From assembly GCA_964020085.1 (NCBI GenBank), contig OZ026601.1, positions 15,971,030 to 16,035,029 on the forward strand: a DNA stretch of 64,000 bases, in the 5' to 3' direction. Source of the DNA: Micromussa lordhowensis (lineage: Eukaryota > Cnidaria > Anthozoa > Scleractinia > Lobophylliidae). Shown here in pieces: positions 46,545-57,295 of the stretch (position 1 is its first letter; each line of letters opens with the position of its first letter). The notes below the pieces were generated by a model. That model had not been told where the DNA came from, did no database searches, and was given only the letters and a program-made list of their open reading frames with translations. The position numbers and the translations under genes were made by a program.

Positions 46545-46921
46545 GGGAGCAAGGATGGCGCAGTGGGGAGAGTGCTCGCCTCCCACCAATGTGTCCCGGG
46601 TGCGATTCCCGGACCCGGCGTCATATGTTGGTTTAGTTTGTTGTTGGTTCTCGTCCTTGTTCCGAGGGTTTTTCTACAAAAACCAACACTTCTAAATTCC
46701 AATTCGATCTGGGAACAGTGGATGAAGAGCCACTTTGTGGAAATGCCACTGCAAATTCCATTATAATTATCATTATCATTATCATTATCATTATCATTAT
46801 CATTATCATTATCATTATCATTATCATTATCATTATCATTATCATTATCATTATCATTATCATTATCATTATCATTATCATTATCATTATCATTATCATT
46901 ATCATTATCATTATCATTATC

Positions 46922-46955
<34 letters not shown>

Positions 46956-46964
46956 ACATTATTA
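46545..46964 (+). mobile_element. tRNA-derived SINE with hexanucleotide tail
   Basis: A tRNA-like head contains an A box (TGGCGCAGTGGGGAGAGTGC, 46556–46575) and a B box (GGGTGCGATTCCC, 46598–46610). It is followed by a tRNA-unrelated body and a (TCATTA)n tail of about 30 units (46765–46957). RNA polymerase III would start at the head. The organisation is that of SINEs common in coral genomes; mobilisation depends on a partner LINE. Confidence 0.85.
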
Positions 46965-47040
46965 TCCCATTCCAGGCCGGTGGGAGAATTCAAGACAGCT
47001 ATGCAAATCCGAGAAGTAATCTTTTTACTAACTACTTAAA

Positions 47041-47167
47041 AACCGAGAGTGAGGTCGTTATGGGAAAATCTCAAACTGAGGCCTTGCCGTATTGACCTCG
47101 CTATCGCTCGGTCAATACGGTAGGCTGAGGTTTGAGATTTTCCCGTAACGACCGAACGGTCGAGGTT
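47041..47167. repeat. Palindromic MITE
   Basis: Arms AACCGAGAGTGAGGTCGTTA / GGGAAAATCTCAAACTGAGG and CCTCAG-related complement ending CGACCGAACGGTCGAGGTT. Central loop is GCTATCGC. Confidence 0.85.
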
Positions 47168-48745
47168 ATTAAGTTGTTTATTATATGGCACAAATTAGAT
47201 GGCTTTTTAATTGCCCTTTGCTTTGTTTTTGCAAGCCCGTAATCGGCCCGTGGGCATTACGGGAGAATAATGCCCTGGCGTGAAGCTCAACTTAGCCAAT
47301 TAGAGCGCGCGTTATATCGGCTACAAACACTAGCCATATAATAAATACTGATAACGACGTTCTTGACGAGTTAGCAAATATTTACGGCTATCCGAACTTT
47401 CCGAGGATTCAACCACTCCTGGGGGGAAGGGGGGGGGGGGGGAGAGTAGGAGAATTCAAAACAGCTATGCAAACCCGAGAAGAAATCGAGGTTTTGCTTA
47501 ACTGGCAAGAATTCTCGACACCCCCAATGTTTACAAGAGGCTATACAAACATGGAGAAAGTGATCTATTACGTCTATAAAATAAACCATATCAACCAATG
47601 AGAGTAGTGGCTCAATTAGTTCGTAATTAACAAATTGACATCAGTTTTTCATGCATCTGTCCTGTTATTGATCATAAATTTCGTCATCACATTGTCAAAG
47701 TAGCTGTGGAGGAGGATATTACACAACAGTCCATTACTACATTTAACACGCGAAAATAAATTCATTTATTCAAGCCACTTTGTAATGTTGTCTTTATTAT
47801 AAAAACCTGGATGTTGAAAAAACAACTCTGAACAAACAGAATATGTTCACAGGCCAGGAAACGAAAAGTATGCCACTCGGATCCCAGATAAGTTGCACAT
47901 GAATTTTACAAGTGGTACATTTTCCAGTAAAACACTCATGTCTATATCATAATTATTTATTAATGTGAGCTAAAATTAATATTGAACAATCTTTATACCA
48001 CTTTTGATCAATTTGATTAAACACCCCCACTTCAAGAACTAAACTAAGCCACAAAAAAAAAACCACCTGAGAAAGTGACTTAAAAACAGATGGTAAAGAA
48101 AAGGTCAAAGCAATGTAGGTTTTTCTGTTTGGAATTTTGGGTTTCCTAGTCCCCTCCTCTTCCCCCAGAGGATATTAACCTGTTGTCTTAGGTGAAAATC
48201 CCGTTGAACGATTATGTCACCCTCATACAAGTTTCAGTTTCAACAGGAAATTTTCATTCCCTTGCTGAAAGAGTTGCACACTAAGACACAGGGGGTATCA
48301 TCGAGTAACCAGCTCAACTCATTGTGGCCAGGATGTTTTTTACCAAGAGAAATCAAATTACAATCATCATAAAAAATCGCCCACAACCATAGCAAAGATG
48401 TTAGGTTTTGTATCCCCATACAACACCAAAAAATATTTGATCAAAATTCAGATGACAACAGGGGACAACACAGGCTTTTGGGTAGTAAGAAGAAATCACA
48501 AAATCGATCTAAGGACATTGAATGCTGCAGAACTCAACTGATTAAACATGCATCTCCACAAACATGTACATCAGGAGACAGCATCTGGTAATTATCCTTA
48601 ATCCTAGGACAGTGTATGCTGCAGAACTCAACTGAAGTTATCTGTGGGAAGAGGTAACTCTCCAACACATAAATTCGGGAGCCAACATAACCCACATATC
48701 CCTTGGTAATACAACTGTATGTGAAATTACATACTGAAAAGTTTT
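47168..48745. other. Spacer and 3' flank of the RING–TRAF gene
   Basis: Holds a G-tract (about 47421–47443) and a 45-bp block (near 47446) repeating 46979–47025 around AGCTATGCAAA. The part 48165–48720 is related to the 3' flank of the UBX-like gene. No coding exon seen. Confidence 0.5.
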
Positions 48746-48867
48746 TCAAGCACACATGGTAAGAATAAAGTCCAAAAACACTGGATCACTGTTATGGACC
48801 ATCTCATAAAATTTGTCCTCAGGGCAAACATTCTGGATTTCAATGCATGCAACAGAGGCTTGGCACA

Positions 48868-51647
48868 TTAAATCTTGAGGAGCACTGAACTTAACTCTGT
48901 CCACTCCACACCGGAAACAACACCTGCAAATAAACAAGACAAATACAAATGTTGATATCAAGATGGAATATGATTGATATTGACAGGTTATATAAGAAAC
49001 TGTATGAAGTGTATAATGTAAGTCTAAATCCATACACATGAAAGGAAATACATACATGTGGGTATTGGACAATAAATGCAACTACAACAAGTGAATCAAT
49101 TAAACACCAGCTGGAGAAGGTGCAATTGTTAGAGATAGGATGCATAACATTGCTTTTCCAACAGCAACTGATGCTGTAACAAGAAAATATTTCACACTTA
49201 TTGGAGGGGGTCGAGCAAAATACCATGATTTGTCTGTAACAAACACATCAATTGATCAGCAAGACAACGAAATCATTTTTTTGCGATAACCAAGTTAAAT
49301 AAGTGTTTTGTCGTTCAATCAATAAGGTTGTTTCTAAATGAATCTCTGCCATTTCTCAATTCAGAGTGGATTCGAGAGCGTGCTTTGAATACTTTGCGCA
49401 CGAACAGAAGACTGTCTGCAACAATACATGTTTACATGGCACTACCCCTGAGCAAGTCGGGTGGTGGGCTCTCAGCCAATGAAAAGGAATAAAGTAGGAG
49501 TCATACTGATAACACCATCAACAATGTCACTTTCACATTGGGACACTTATTGAAACAAATAGTAAAGGTAAACACTTATTAATACACAAACATATTACAA
49601 ACCTCAAAACAATACCATAACAAGGCAACTGCAACTTTGATTCGAAGAAAACCTTCAGAGAAATGCCACTGCCTATTTCCAGCCTCACCAAGCCTGCATG
49701 ACCTTCATACAATGGACTGCAAATAGGTAAAGTGACTTCACCACCAATTCGCCATGACCCAGCTAAAGACATGCCATCTAAACCTGGACTAGGAATCTAA
49801 AGGACCAGATGTGAAAATTAAATCCATGCAAAAGCCTTATGACTACTAGTCTACAGGTCAAGCATTCACATAGGAAATGAAATGTTTTTGTTTTGCACAT
49901 TCAAGCCATGATTTTCAAACTTCTTAAAAAAAACAGCAATGATTACAGTTTAAACAAGGTGCAAGAATGTAGAAGGGGAGGAAATCTAGGGAAGATCCCC
50001 CTTGTTTCGTATAAGTAACATGAACAATGAATACTACCATTTAACACATACAAGATAATACGGTAAGCATTGTACAGGTGTTAACTACATATGCACCAGT
50101 CCTAGTTACAGCAGCTTGTCTGATTTGGGTAAGACTGGTTTTTTGGAAGCTCTATTGAGCGGCCACCCATGGTCACCCCTTTTTAAACAGCCACACCTTT
50201 TTAAGTTGCCATTTATCAAGAAATAATTTCAGAAAAAATACTACAAACAAAGCCCCTATTATATGGCCATCAAAAATTTAGTTCATGTCTACCGTAGGTT
50301 TGTTTTGGAACGGGCATGACTAAATAAGAGTCCTAAATAGAAAGTGATGCCTAATAAAATCATTGAAACACAAATTGATCACGATTTATTCCTAAGCAGT
50401 TAACCCAATGACAAAAAATAGCAACCGACCACTATTAAAGAACCACCTCCCATTTCCCTGAGAGTGGCCTAGGGCTTTGAATGTAATAGGTTTAAAGGAA
50501 GACATGTGTAGTGGCAAGTACTTGTTCAATAGTACGTTCATTGATGGATATTTACTAACTACATGTAAATCATTGCTATAAATACTTACTCCACACGCCC
50601 CAGAAACACGAGCTTCCAGGAGAAGCTTGAGGTGGCTTGAGGAATCTGCATCAGCTAATGAGTGCACCTCAGTACATCCTACAGCATAGAGGGGACAGGG
50701 CCGTCCTTCCTTTGTACATGCAAAAGCCAAGTGGGACAGCATCTTGGACCTAAAGAAAGATGTTTGAAAAACTTTTGAAACAAAGAATTATTTTCGATAA
50801 AGAGAAAAAGAAGAATATCTACTACCGGTAGCTTACATCATTAACAATACATAATTTAAAAAATCTACCTTTCCACCTGACTCCCACAATTGTTCGGACA
50901 TGGTACCAATTTGCCGACACAAAGCTCGTCATGGCCTGATTGATCACTATGTGGAACTTCCGTACCACAGGAGGGGCACCTCTCTGTCCTGTGAGGGCAG
51001 ATTAGCAGATGCTGGGCAAGTTCACGTTGGTAAGAACGAAGAATGCATCCTCGGCCTTTAAAATCGCATTCCACAATCTTCATATCACAATGTGGAAGGT
51101 GAATCTCCAGATTAGCTGCTGGCCCAGTCCAGTTGCAGCCACCAGGAAGAGAGATTGTTGACGGACACTTCATTTCTTTCCTGCTGATAGCACCTTCAAC
51201 TGCACGATTTCTAACCAAAGTGCCACTTAGAACAGTCCTGTCGACTGGACAAAGATTATTATTTGACTGCCAATGGGTGATGCAGAAGTGGCAGAAGGAA
51301 TGCCCATCTTGACAAGAGACTGGCTTGTTGAACACACCATAGCTGGAGAGACACACAGACAGTAAACAATTTATTACAAACAAACAGCAAAAAAGCTGAT
51401 CAGGATGGTGTGTTAGTAAAATATTAGATGGTGACAGAATCGATTTTTACACATTCTATGATAAATAAAGCTATCCTGTCTTTGACTCAAATTTAACTTG
51501 CAGCTAAATAACAACTGCTCCACTAGGGTTGGTAGAGAACTGATAAATTGCTACAAAATATACAGGAATGAAATTCACTCACCAGATACTGCACAAAAAC
51601 TCCTGGTCCACGTTTTCCACAAACAATTCAGGAGAATATCCAGCCAT
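48868..51647 (-). CDS. RING finger / TRAF-type zinc-finger protein, six exons
   Basis: Exons 51583–51647, 50869–51342, 50590–50749, 49616–49796, 49108–49233 and 48868–48916 (phase-consistent end; another frame continues to 48746). The product is about 355 residues. It has an N-terminal RING (CSICYGVF, QDGHSFCHFCITHW, LCPVD) with Asp as last ligand, as in TRAF RINGs. Cys/His-rich TRAF-type fingers follow (LPHCDMKIVECDFKGRGC, LAQHLLICPHRTERCPSC), then a third Cys/His block and a beta-rich C-terminal part. RING proteins of this type are E3 ubiquitin ligases and the fingers mediate partner binding. The gene starts about 290 bp inside the right TIR and points inward, mirroring the integrase at the other end. 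Confidence 0.85.
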
Positions 51648-51939
51648 GATTTTATCTGACAATTGGGACTTAATAAAATACTTACAAAAGTGAGGCAAAA
51701 GAAGGACAAGAAAGATGGATCAAACAAAGAATGATTGAGGGCAGCAACGATCAAGCACGTGCGAGAGGAACAGATGTGGAGCTGCAGAAATTAACAACGA
51801 GATAACACGAAAGAAATAAAGCAAACAATCTAATGAACCAAGTGTAAATAATAGCAAAGATATAAAGCAACAATAAACCTATCGAGCGAACTGTAAGCTT
51901 CAATGGAAACTTCCACGAGAAGACGATCGGCGGCGAAGA

Positions 51940-52285
51940 GCGAAACGATCAATATGTGGCGGAACTAAAAAGAGCCGAGAGGAACTGGTGTAAATAGGCT
52001 TCGTGTATGAGAACAGTTTCCATCCTTAACAACAGGCAGTTACCAAGGGTTCGAACGTCATTAACCGCTTCACATTACATGGCATACGTCATTACGAGCT
52101 TCGCATTACATGGTATAGCCATGACAACCATCTTATTTCGAGATGTAATTACATGCCATGATGATATCACATTACTTATTTCGACCTATTTCAAACTATT
52201 TCGACATGTTTCATGTCATTTCGACATATGACGAGTCGTAATGAGTCGTAATGTGTCATAAAGTAATTTTGCTACAAATGGCGCG
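51940..52285 (-). repeat. Right terminal inverted repeat
   Basis: Reverse complement of the left TIR; ends GCTACAAATGGCGCG at 52285. Contains a 12-bp insertion relative to the left TIR. Confidence 0.93.
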
Positions 52286-52374
52286 ATATCTGATGGTTTG
52301 TTGCAGGTCAGTAAGGGTTGGATCCTTTTGGGTTTCGGCCATGAGGAGTTGTTCCGTGACATCTGTGAGTCTGG
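52286..52374. repeat. Target duplication, right copy (85–89 bp)
   Basis: Same sequence as 20917–21005 with one difference (C at 52371). Abuts the right TIR and continues without break into Ty3 pol. Confidence 0.92.
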
Positions 52375-55221
52375 GGTTGTGGTCATTGTGAGAGGTTTCT
52401 AGCTGAAGACGGAAGACTTCAAATCCTGTTACTTTTGCATGTACCGGGGTGGATAGCGCGGCACGAGAGAGCGTGTCTGCTATGTGGAGAGTTGTGCCTT
52501 TCTTGTACTGTAGGGTAAACTGATATCGCTGGCGTCGACTTGGAGCACCACTGGTTTTCCCAGATCATAGTACTGGAGGGTTGGTGCAGTCGCAATTAAT
52601 TTCTTTGCGCTGCTGAATGCGTCAACTTGAACCTCTGACCAGGAGAATGGGACGTCTTTTTGAGTGAGGGCTGTAAGGGGTCTGATGATGGTACTCAGAT
52701 TTGGGCAATATGGTGAGAGATAGTTGGCCATGCCAAGGAACCGTTGGAGGCCGGCCTTGTTTCTTGGTGCGGTCATGGTGGTTATTGCAGTAACTTTGTC
52801 GGGGTCTGCTTTCATTCCGTTTTCCGTGATGATATTTCCCATAAATTTAACTTCCTGTAGCTTGAATTGCAGCTTGGTGGGGTTTAATTTTATGTTCTCT
52901 TTGATGCAACGTTCCATTAGTGCTATGAAACGACGGTCATGGTCTTGCTCTGCCTCGATGAAATCTTTGCCCTCGCCGAAGACCAGGATGTCATCCGCTA
53001 TGCAGATTGTGCCTTCAAGACCTTCTAGGGCAGACATCAGTCGCATTTGAAACTCTTCTGGGGCACTTGAGATCCCAAAGGGTAGGCGTCGCCAGCGATA
53101 CCGGCCAAACGAAGTGTGCATTGTGGTCATCCGGGAGGACTCCTCATCCAGTGGGATGTGGAGGAAACCCTAGAAAAGCATTTTGCATGGCACAGTTTGT
53201 GTAGCTGTTCGTTAAGGGTTGGCATTTGATAAGTGGGACGAAGGATCGCCTTGTTGACCGTCTGGCTGGGATCAATGCATATTCTGACCTTTCTGGGGGT
53301 TTCTCTGATGACTTCATTCGAACACCATGGAGTTGGTTCGTCAACCTTTTCTATGATGCCTGCTTTCTCATACTTGTCAAGGCCACTCTTTTCTACGGCT
53401 CGTTTTGCTACTGGGATGCGGTGGATGGGCATTTGGACGGGCGTTGTGTTGGGTTTGACTGTAAAATGCACAGGGGGGCCAAGACAACCGAGGCCCTCAA
53501 AGTTTTCAGCGTATTCCGCCAGGATAAGTTCTTTCTGAAGCTTGCCCGCAGGGGGTAGTCGTCGAGCTGCAGGGATTCTGATTGGTTGTGATGGCGTCGG
53601 GGCTTTGTTGCAGGTGCTTGGTGTGTTGTGATGTATTTGTTCGATGTGGTTGCACTCAACTGGTACTCGGGCTTGGGTAACCTGTGTGGAGGTTTGAAGG
53701 TGACATGGTTTATTCCCTTGGTCAGATGTCACCGACGGTGAAAGAGAGAAAACTGTGTCTGCCTCTATTCTGACGAGGCCCAATCTCTCACTGTCACCCC
53801 CAGACAGGAGGGCAGGCTTATTGCCCATGATGTCATCTGGTAGGATTTGAAAGGTCAAGGTTTCGTACTTTTTGTTCCTTTGGCATACCAGCTCTACTTG
53901 GCCCAAGGGTTTCAGTGGGCGTGTGTTCCCATATGGGTGCAATAGGTAGGGTGACTTTGACATTGGTACTCGTGGGCCCAGGGTGTTGAGGGTGTCCAAT
54001 GACAGAGTATTGCACGAAGCTGCTGTATCAATCTGGAGTGCAACCGGCTTGAAAGACGAACCAGTAGCTGAGAGCGGTAATTTCACATAGTATCTCTTCC
54101 TGGGTGGCTGTGCAGCAACACTGTGTACTTCTTGTGTCTCTAGAGAGTAGCATTGTTCTTGGTAGTCATCAGTGTAGAATGCGGCCCCTGGGGGTTCATC
54201 CTCGCTGAATTGGAGGTGGTTTACAACTTCCTCACGTCTTCGGCTGTTTCCCCAATTCCTGGGCTGGGTGACGGGGCCCCTGTTGTTTCGGTAGGGTGGG
54301 GGGGGGGGTGGGGGTCGTCGTTGTTGTGGTTGTCCATTTGCCAAGCAGACTCGGCTGAAATGGTCGTTAATACCACACTTGGAGCATGTTTTACCTCTTG
54401 CCGGGCATTGTTTTCATGGATGAGGTCCTTTCCGGTCCCCACACCAGTGACAGGTGCCAGGTTCTCTGCGTAGTTTCATTTCCTTGTGTTTGACCCAATG
54501 GACTTGCTCTGCAGTTGTCGATTTTGTGGAATCGGCGATTAGCTTGTTTGCCGTCTGGGCTGACTCCAATGCTTTTGCTTCGGTCACAACATCTCCCATT
54601 GTCTTGGCCGTGTTGTCGGGCTTGAGGTGAGTCTTGAGCAGCTCGGCTCGCATAGCATCATTTTGGAGGCCAAATACAAATTTGTCGCGGTACATTTCGT
54701 CGCTGAGGGCTTCATAAGAACACAGGCTTCCGGCTTGCCTAATCTTAACTTCCCATGCCTGAACCGACTCGTTGGGAGATTGGCTGAGACCCCAAAACTT
54801 GAATCTGTCTGCCATAAGTGAGCTCCCGGTTGATCCTGTGTAGTGATGGCAGAGTTTCTCCATCCAGATCCAGGGTTTGTTTCTATCCCCAGTCGCTATT
54901 TGAGGTTCTATAGTGTATCGGATGACTTGAAGTGCTTCGTCTGGCATCGCCAATCGAAGTGCGGCAATTTCGAGTTGGGGCTTCTTGTAGTGAGCCGCCT
55001 GTTCTGTCGTTGGGTTCTTTGCGAGGTCACGGTAATCTGCTTGGACACAGTAATCGTTGAAACGGACTTCGAAGTTCTTAAAGTTTTCCGAGATATTCCC
55101 GCTCAAGTTGAGCTCTGGCCGCTTGAGGTTCGGCATACTTGTGTTCGTCCCAAAGATCACGTAATGAAAGTTTCTTGGTTTAAAGCTCAGCAGTTGTCTT
55201 CCAAAGGGTTCGCTTGTTGAA

Positions 55222-55239
55222 ATCCCACTTCTGACACCA
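55222..55239 (-). promoter_or_regulatory. Ty3 primer-binding site, tRNA-Leu
   Basis: Minus strand TGGTGTCAGAAGTGGGAT matches 18 nt complementary to the 3' end of animal tRNA-Leu, including CCA. Confidence 0.85.
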
Positions 55240-55241
55240 AG

Positions 55242-55620
55242 TCTGGCGCAGCGTAGCGAGTGAAATAAGGAACAGACACGGAATAAACAACTAACTATAT
55301 TTCCGCCATGTGCGAACGAACTACAAGCCTGATGGTGCAATCGGACCGCGAGGGTCTCGGTCCTAGTTCCCAACAGTGGGTTCAGCATGCAAACATGTGT
55401 GGGTCTATGTCAGTATATGACCGGTCCTGGTCATCAACTGAAATACTGCCAACAGAAACCGAAAAAAGTACAATTAAGTGCCAAAATACTACACATTAAT
55501 ATCTGCGCGACGAGGCAGAGAACCTAAGACCGAGTGGGGACAATGAAAGGCAACGATACTAACAGATATGGAGGAGACTCCAGCTTCCGTTTCTTAATCG
55601 CCGTCCCATTCACACGAAAC
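55242..55620 (-). repeat. Probable 5' LTR of the interrupted Ty3 copy
   Basis: Starts TGGCGCAGCG two bases from the primer-binding site. The outer end is uncertain (CA near 55610–55625). The partner LTR is not in the window. Confidence 0.45.
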
Positions 55621-57069
55621 AACAGAAGTGAGTTTAACATACAGTTTACTTGACATGTATTTCTCTTAATCGACGAATTCAGGACAGAACAGACCAAACA
55701 CATTTGAAAACAACTTTTTCAATAACAAAAGCAACACGTCTCTTTAATCGAGGGAAAAACCAAGGACTTCGCGGCAACCGATCGTATTTTGGCGCAAAAC
55801 GGAATAAGTTTGAAATCACTTTAAAAAGGTACCATCGGGATCATACATTCACTTACGAGCCACTAAAACCCGATGTTTTAACTGTAATAATCGGCTCCGG
55901 CCAAACATATAAAATCAAAGGTAGGCAATCGGAAAGTTGTTGTTGGGCTTCTTCAACGACAAAATCTGGCGTCTCGTGACGTGTTCCTTTAGCGCTATTG
56001 GTCGTTCTGTCTAACGTTATCCACTAACGAGAAATTCATTATTCTGTTATCGAATAACAAGCCTCTGATTGGCCTGTAATGGCTGGCTTCATGATCTCTA
56101 GCTCGTGTTCGATGATCTGTTGTTCCAAACATATGTCCATGTAACGTGATATGCTTACATATTAGTTAGACAAACGTAGCTTTTTGACTTGCTTTTTTCT
56201 GACTCATCGTTGCTGTATCCAACATAATTCCAGTTGTCCATCGCGAATATAAAAGGTCGCATAGTTTTAGTACACGGCAAATAGATTGATTAGAATAAAG
56301 ACAACTGCGGAGTCGAGTTTATTTGATAGCACTGCGTGCAGGAATGTTTGAAATGTGTTATCTGATAAGGTCTTGCCTTTCCGGCGCTTGACAGCATATT
56401 TCTTTTCTTTTAACTGCACTATTTATTTTCCCAGCGATAGTTTCGCTAATTGAAAAAGTTTTCTTTTCAACAGAACAGATTTATTAAGGATTGAAAAAAC
56501 AAACATTCAACGAACAGGATGATATTTACGATTCAAATAATTTTACCGAAGCATCAGGCCAAGATTACATCTTAAACTTACAGTCTAAACTTTACACCCT
56601 TTTGCTTTCCTTCTTAAATTCGAAGTGGATGAGGTTTTCAGCATTTTCTCGGATCGTGCAGATGTTTGCATGTTGTGAGCAATGTTCATACAAACCAGCT
56701 GTTAAACCAGGGAATGTTATTGGTGGAATTGACTGATATTATCCGCTAACACAAACTTGTTATTCTCTGTTATCCTGTTATTGGATAACAAACCGCTCAT
56801 TGGTTGTAATTGCATTGTTAGCGAATAACATTACTGACTCTGTGGGCCATAAAAATACAAGGTCCTGATTGGCTCTAATATGTGATAACAAGCAATAACC
56901 ACTAACACCAATTAGTCCCAATTGTTTTGAACAAGTACCAATTATAGTGAAAATGTGTTGTATAAAAGTTTACAGAATTCAAAAATCTAGAAGTTAACTA
57001 AAAAGAGTAGGTATAGAAACAATATAACAATTAAGACTATACTTGTTATTCTGAAAATACATAAAAATC
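55621..57069. other. Spacer with small inverted-repeat elements
   Basis: Related blocks near 56015–56085 and 56742–56829 share TTATCC(A/G)CTAAC and GTTATCGAATAAC-like words; the second is a hairpin with arms TTATCCGCTAACA and TGTTAGCGAATAA. No supported gene. Confidence 0.5.
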
Positions 57070-57290
57070 TTAAGAAAATTTGACCATTTGAATAACATTT
57101 CGTATGTCAAGATAGGAGTCTTCAGAAGACAGAATATTGAAAAGTACTCTTTTAATTTTTCTTTTAATGTCATGTTTTGAAAGATTCCTTAATGTAAGAG
57201 GCATCTCGTTCCAAATTTTTGTTCCAATTCTAGAAAACGAGTTCACTTGAATAGAGAGCCTAGAGCTTTGTGTGTAAAACGAGTCCGTTT
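57070..57290 (-). pseudogene. LINE reverse-transcriptase C-terminal fragment
   Basis: Minus strand reads SFSRIGTKIWNEMPLTLRNL, then SKHDIKRKIKRVLFNIL and SEDSYLDIRNV before a stop at 57070–57072. This is the usual C-terminal tail of several animal LINE RTs. The 5' part is absent and the fragment abuts the BEL integrase at a repeated stretch (about 57270–57295 and 57321–57345). Confidence 0.75.
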
Positions 57291-57295
57291 CAAGA

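Larger units (their letters stand above)
21006..52285. mobile_element. 31.3-kb giant TIR element with integrase and ubiquitin-related cargo
   Basis: Ends are inverted repeats starting CGCGCCATTTGTAGC (left 21006–about 21335; right about 51940–52285, reversed). Both ends abut copies of one retrotransposon segment (20917–21005 and 52286–52374), and the Ty3 reading frame is continuous across the element if one copy is removed. Cargo: integrase-core gene (21456–23300, plus), UBX-like gene (27309–39710, minus), CCHC gene (41879–43331, minus), RING–TRAF gene (48868–51647, minus). There is no B-family DNA polymerase, capsid or packaging ATPase. The integrase is the likely transposase. Long spacers hold MITEs, a SINE and short tandem repeats. 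Confidence 0.9.
52286..55388 (-). pseudogene. Ty3/gypsy Gag, protease and RT (right fragment of the interrupted element)
   Basis: Minus-strand frame from 55388: Gag (ISENFKNFEVRFNDYC), zinc knuckles split by an in-frame TGA at 54414–54416, aspartic protease (LQIDTAASCNTLSL), RT (VRICIDPSQTVNKAIL, FGRYRWRRLPFGI, ICIADDILVFG) and RNase H start (VVLQVDAS). Two deletions disable it. Near 53170 the RT first catalytic-Asp region is missing with a frameshift (KCFSR then GFLHIPLDE). Near 52530 most of RNase H is missing (VDAS then QRYQFTLQYKKG). The integrase half is at 20103–21005. The copy was probably already dead when the 31-kb element entered it. Confidence 0.9.

Noticed and set aside
46545..46625. 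Functional tRNA gene
   Set aside because: A and B boxes are present, but the cloverleaf is imperfect and it continues into a SINE body and repeat tail.
46718..47095. Long open frames of poly-Ile, poly-Asn/Asp and His/Tyr
   Set aside because: They are translations of the (TCATTA)n tail of the SINE.
47421..47443. G-quadruplex regulatory element
   Set aside because: A single G-run interrupted by AA in a repeat-rich spacer; no gene start nearby to give it a role.
21006..52285. Maverick/Polinton or integrated virus
   Set aside because: Long TIRs and an integrase invite this, but there is no protein-primed DNA polymerase B, capsid, maturation protease or packaging ATPase, and the duplication is not 6 bp.
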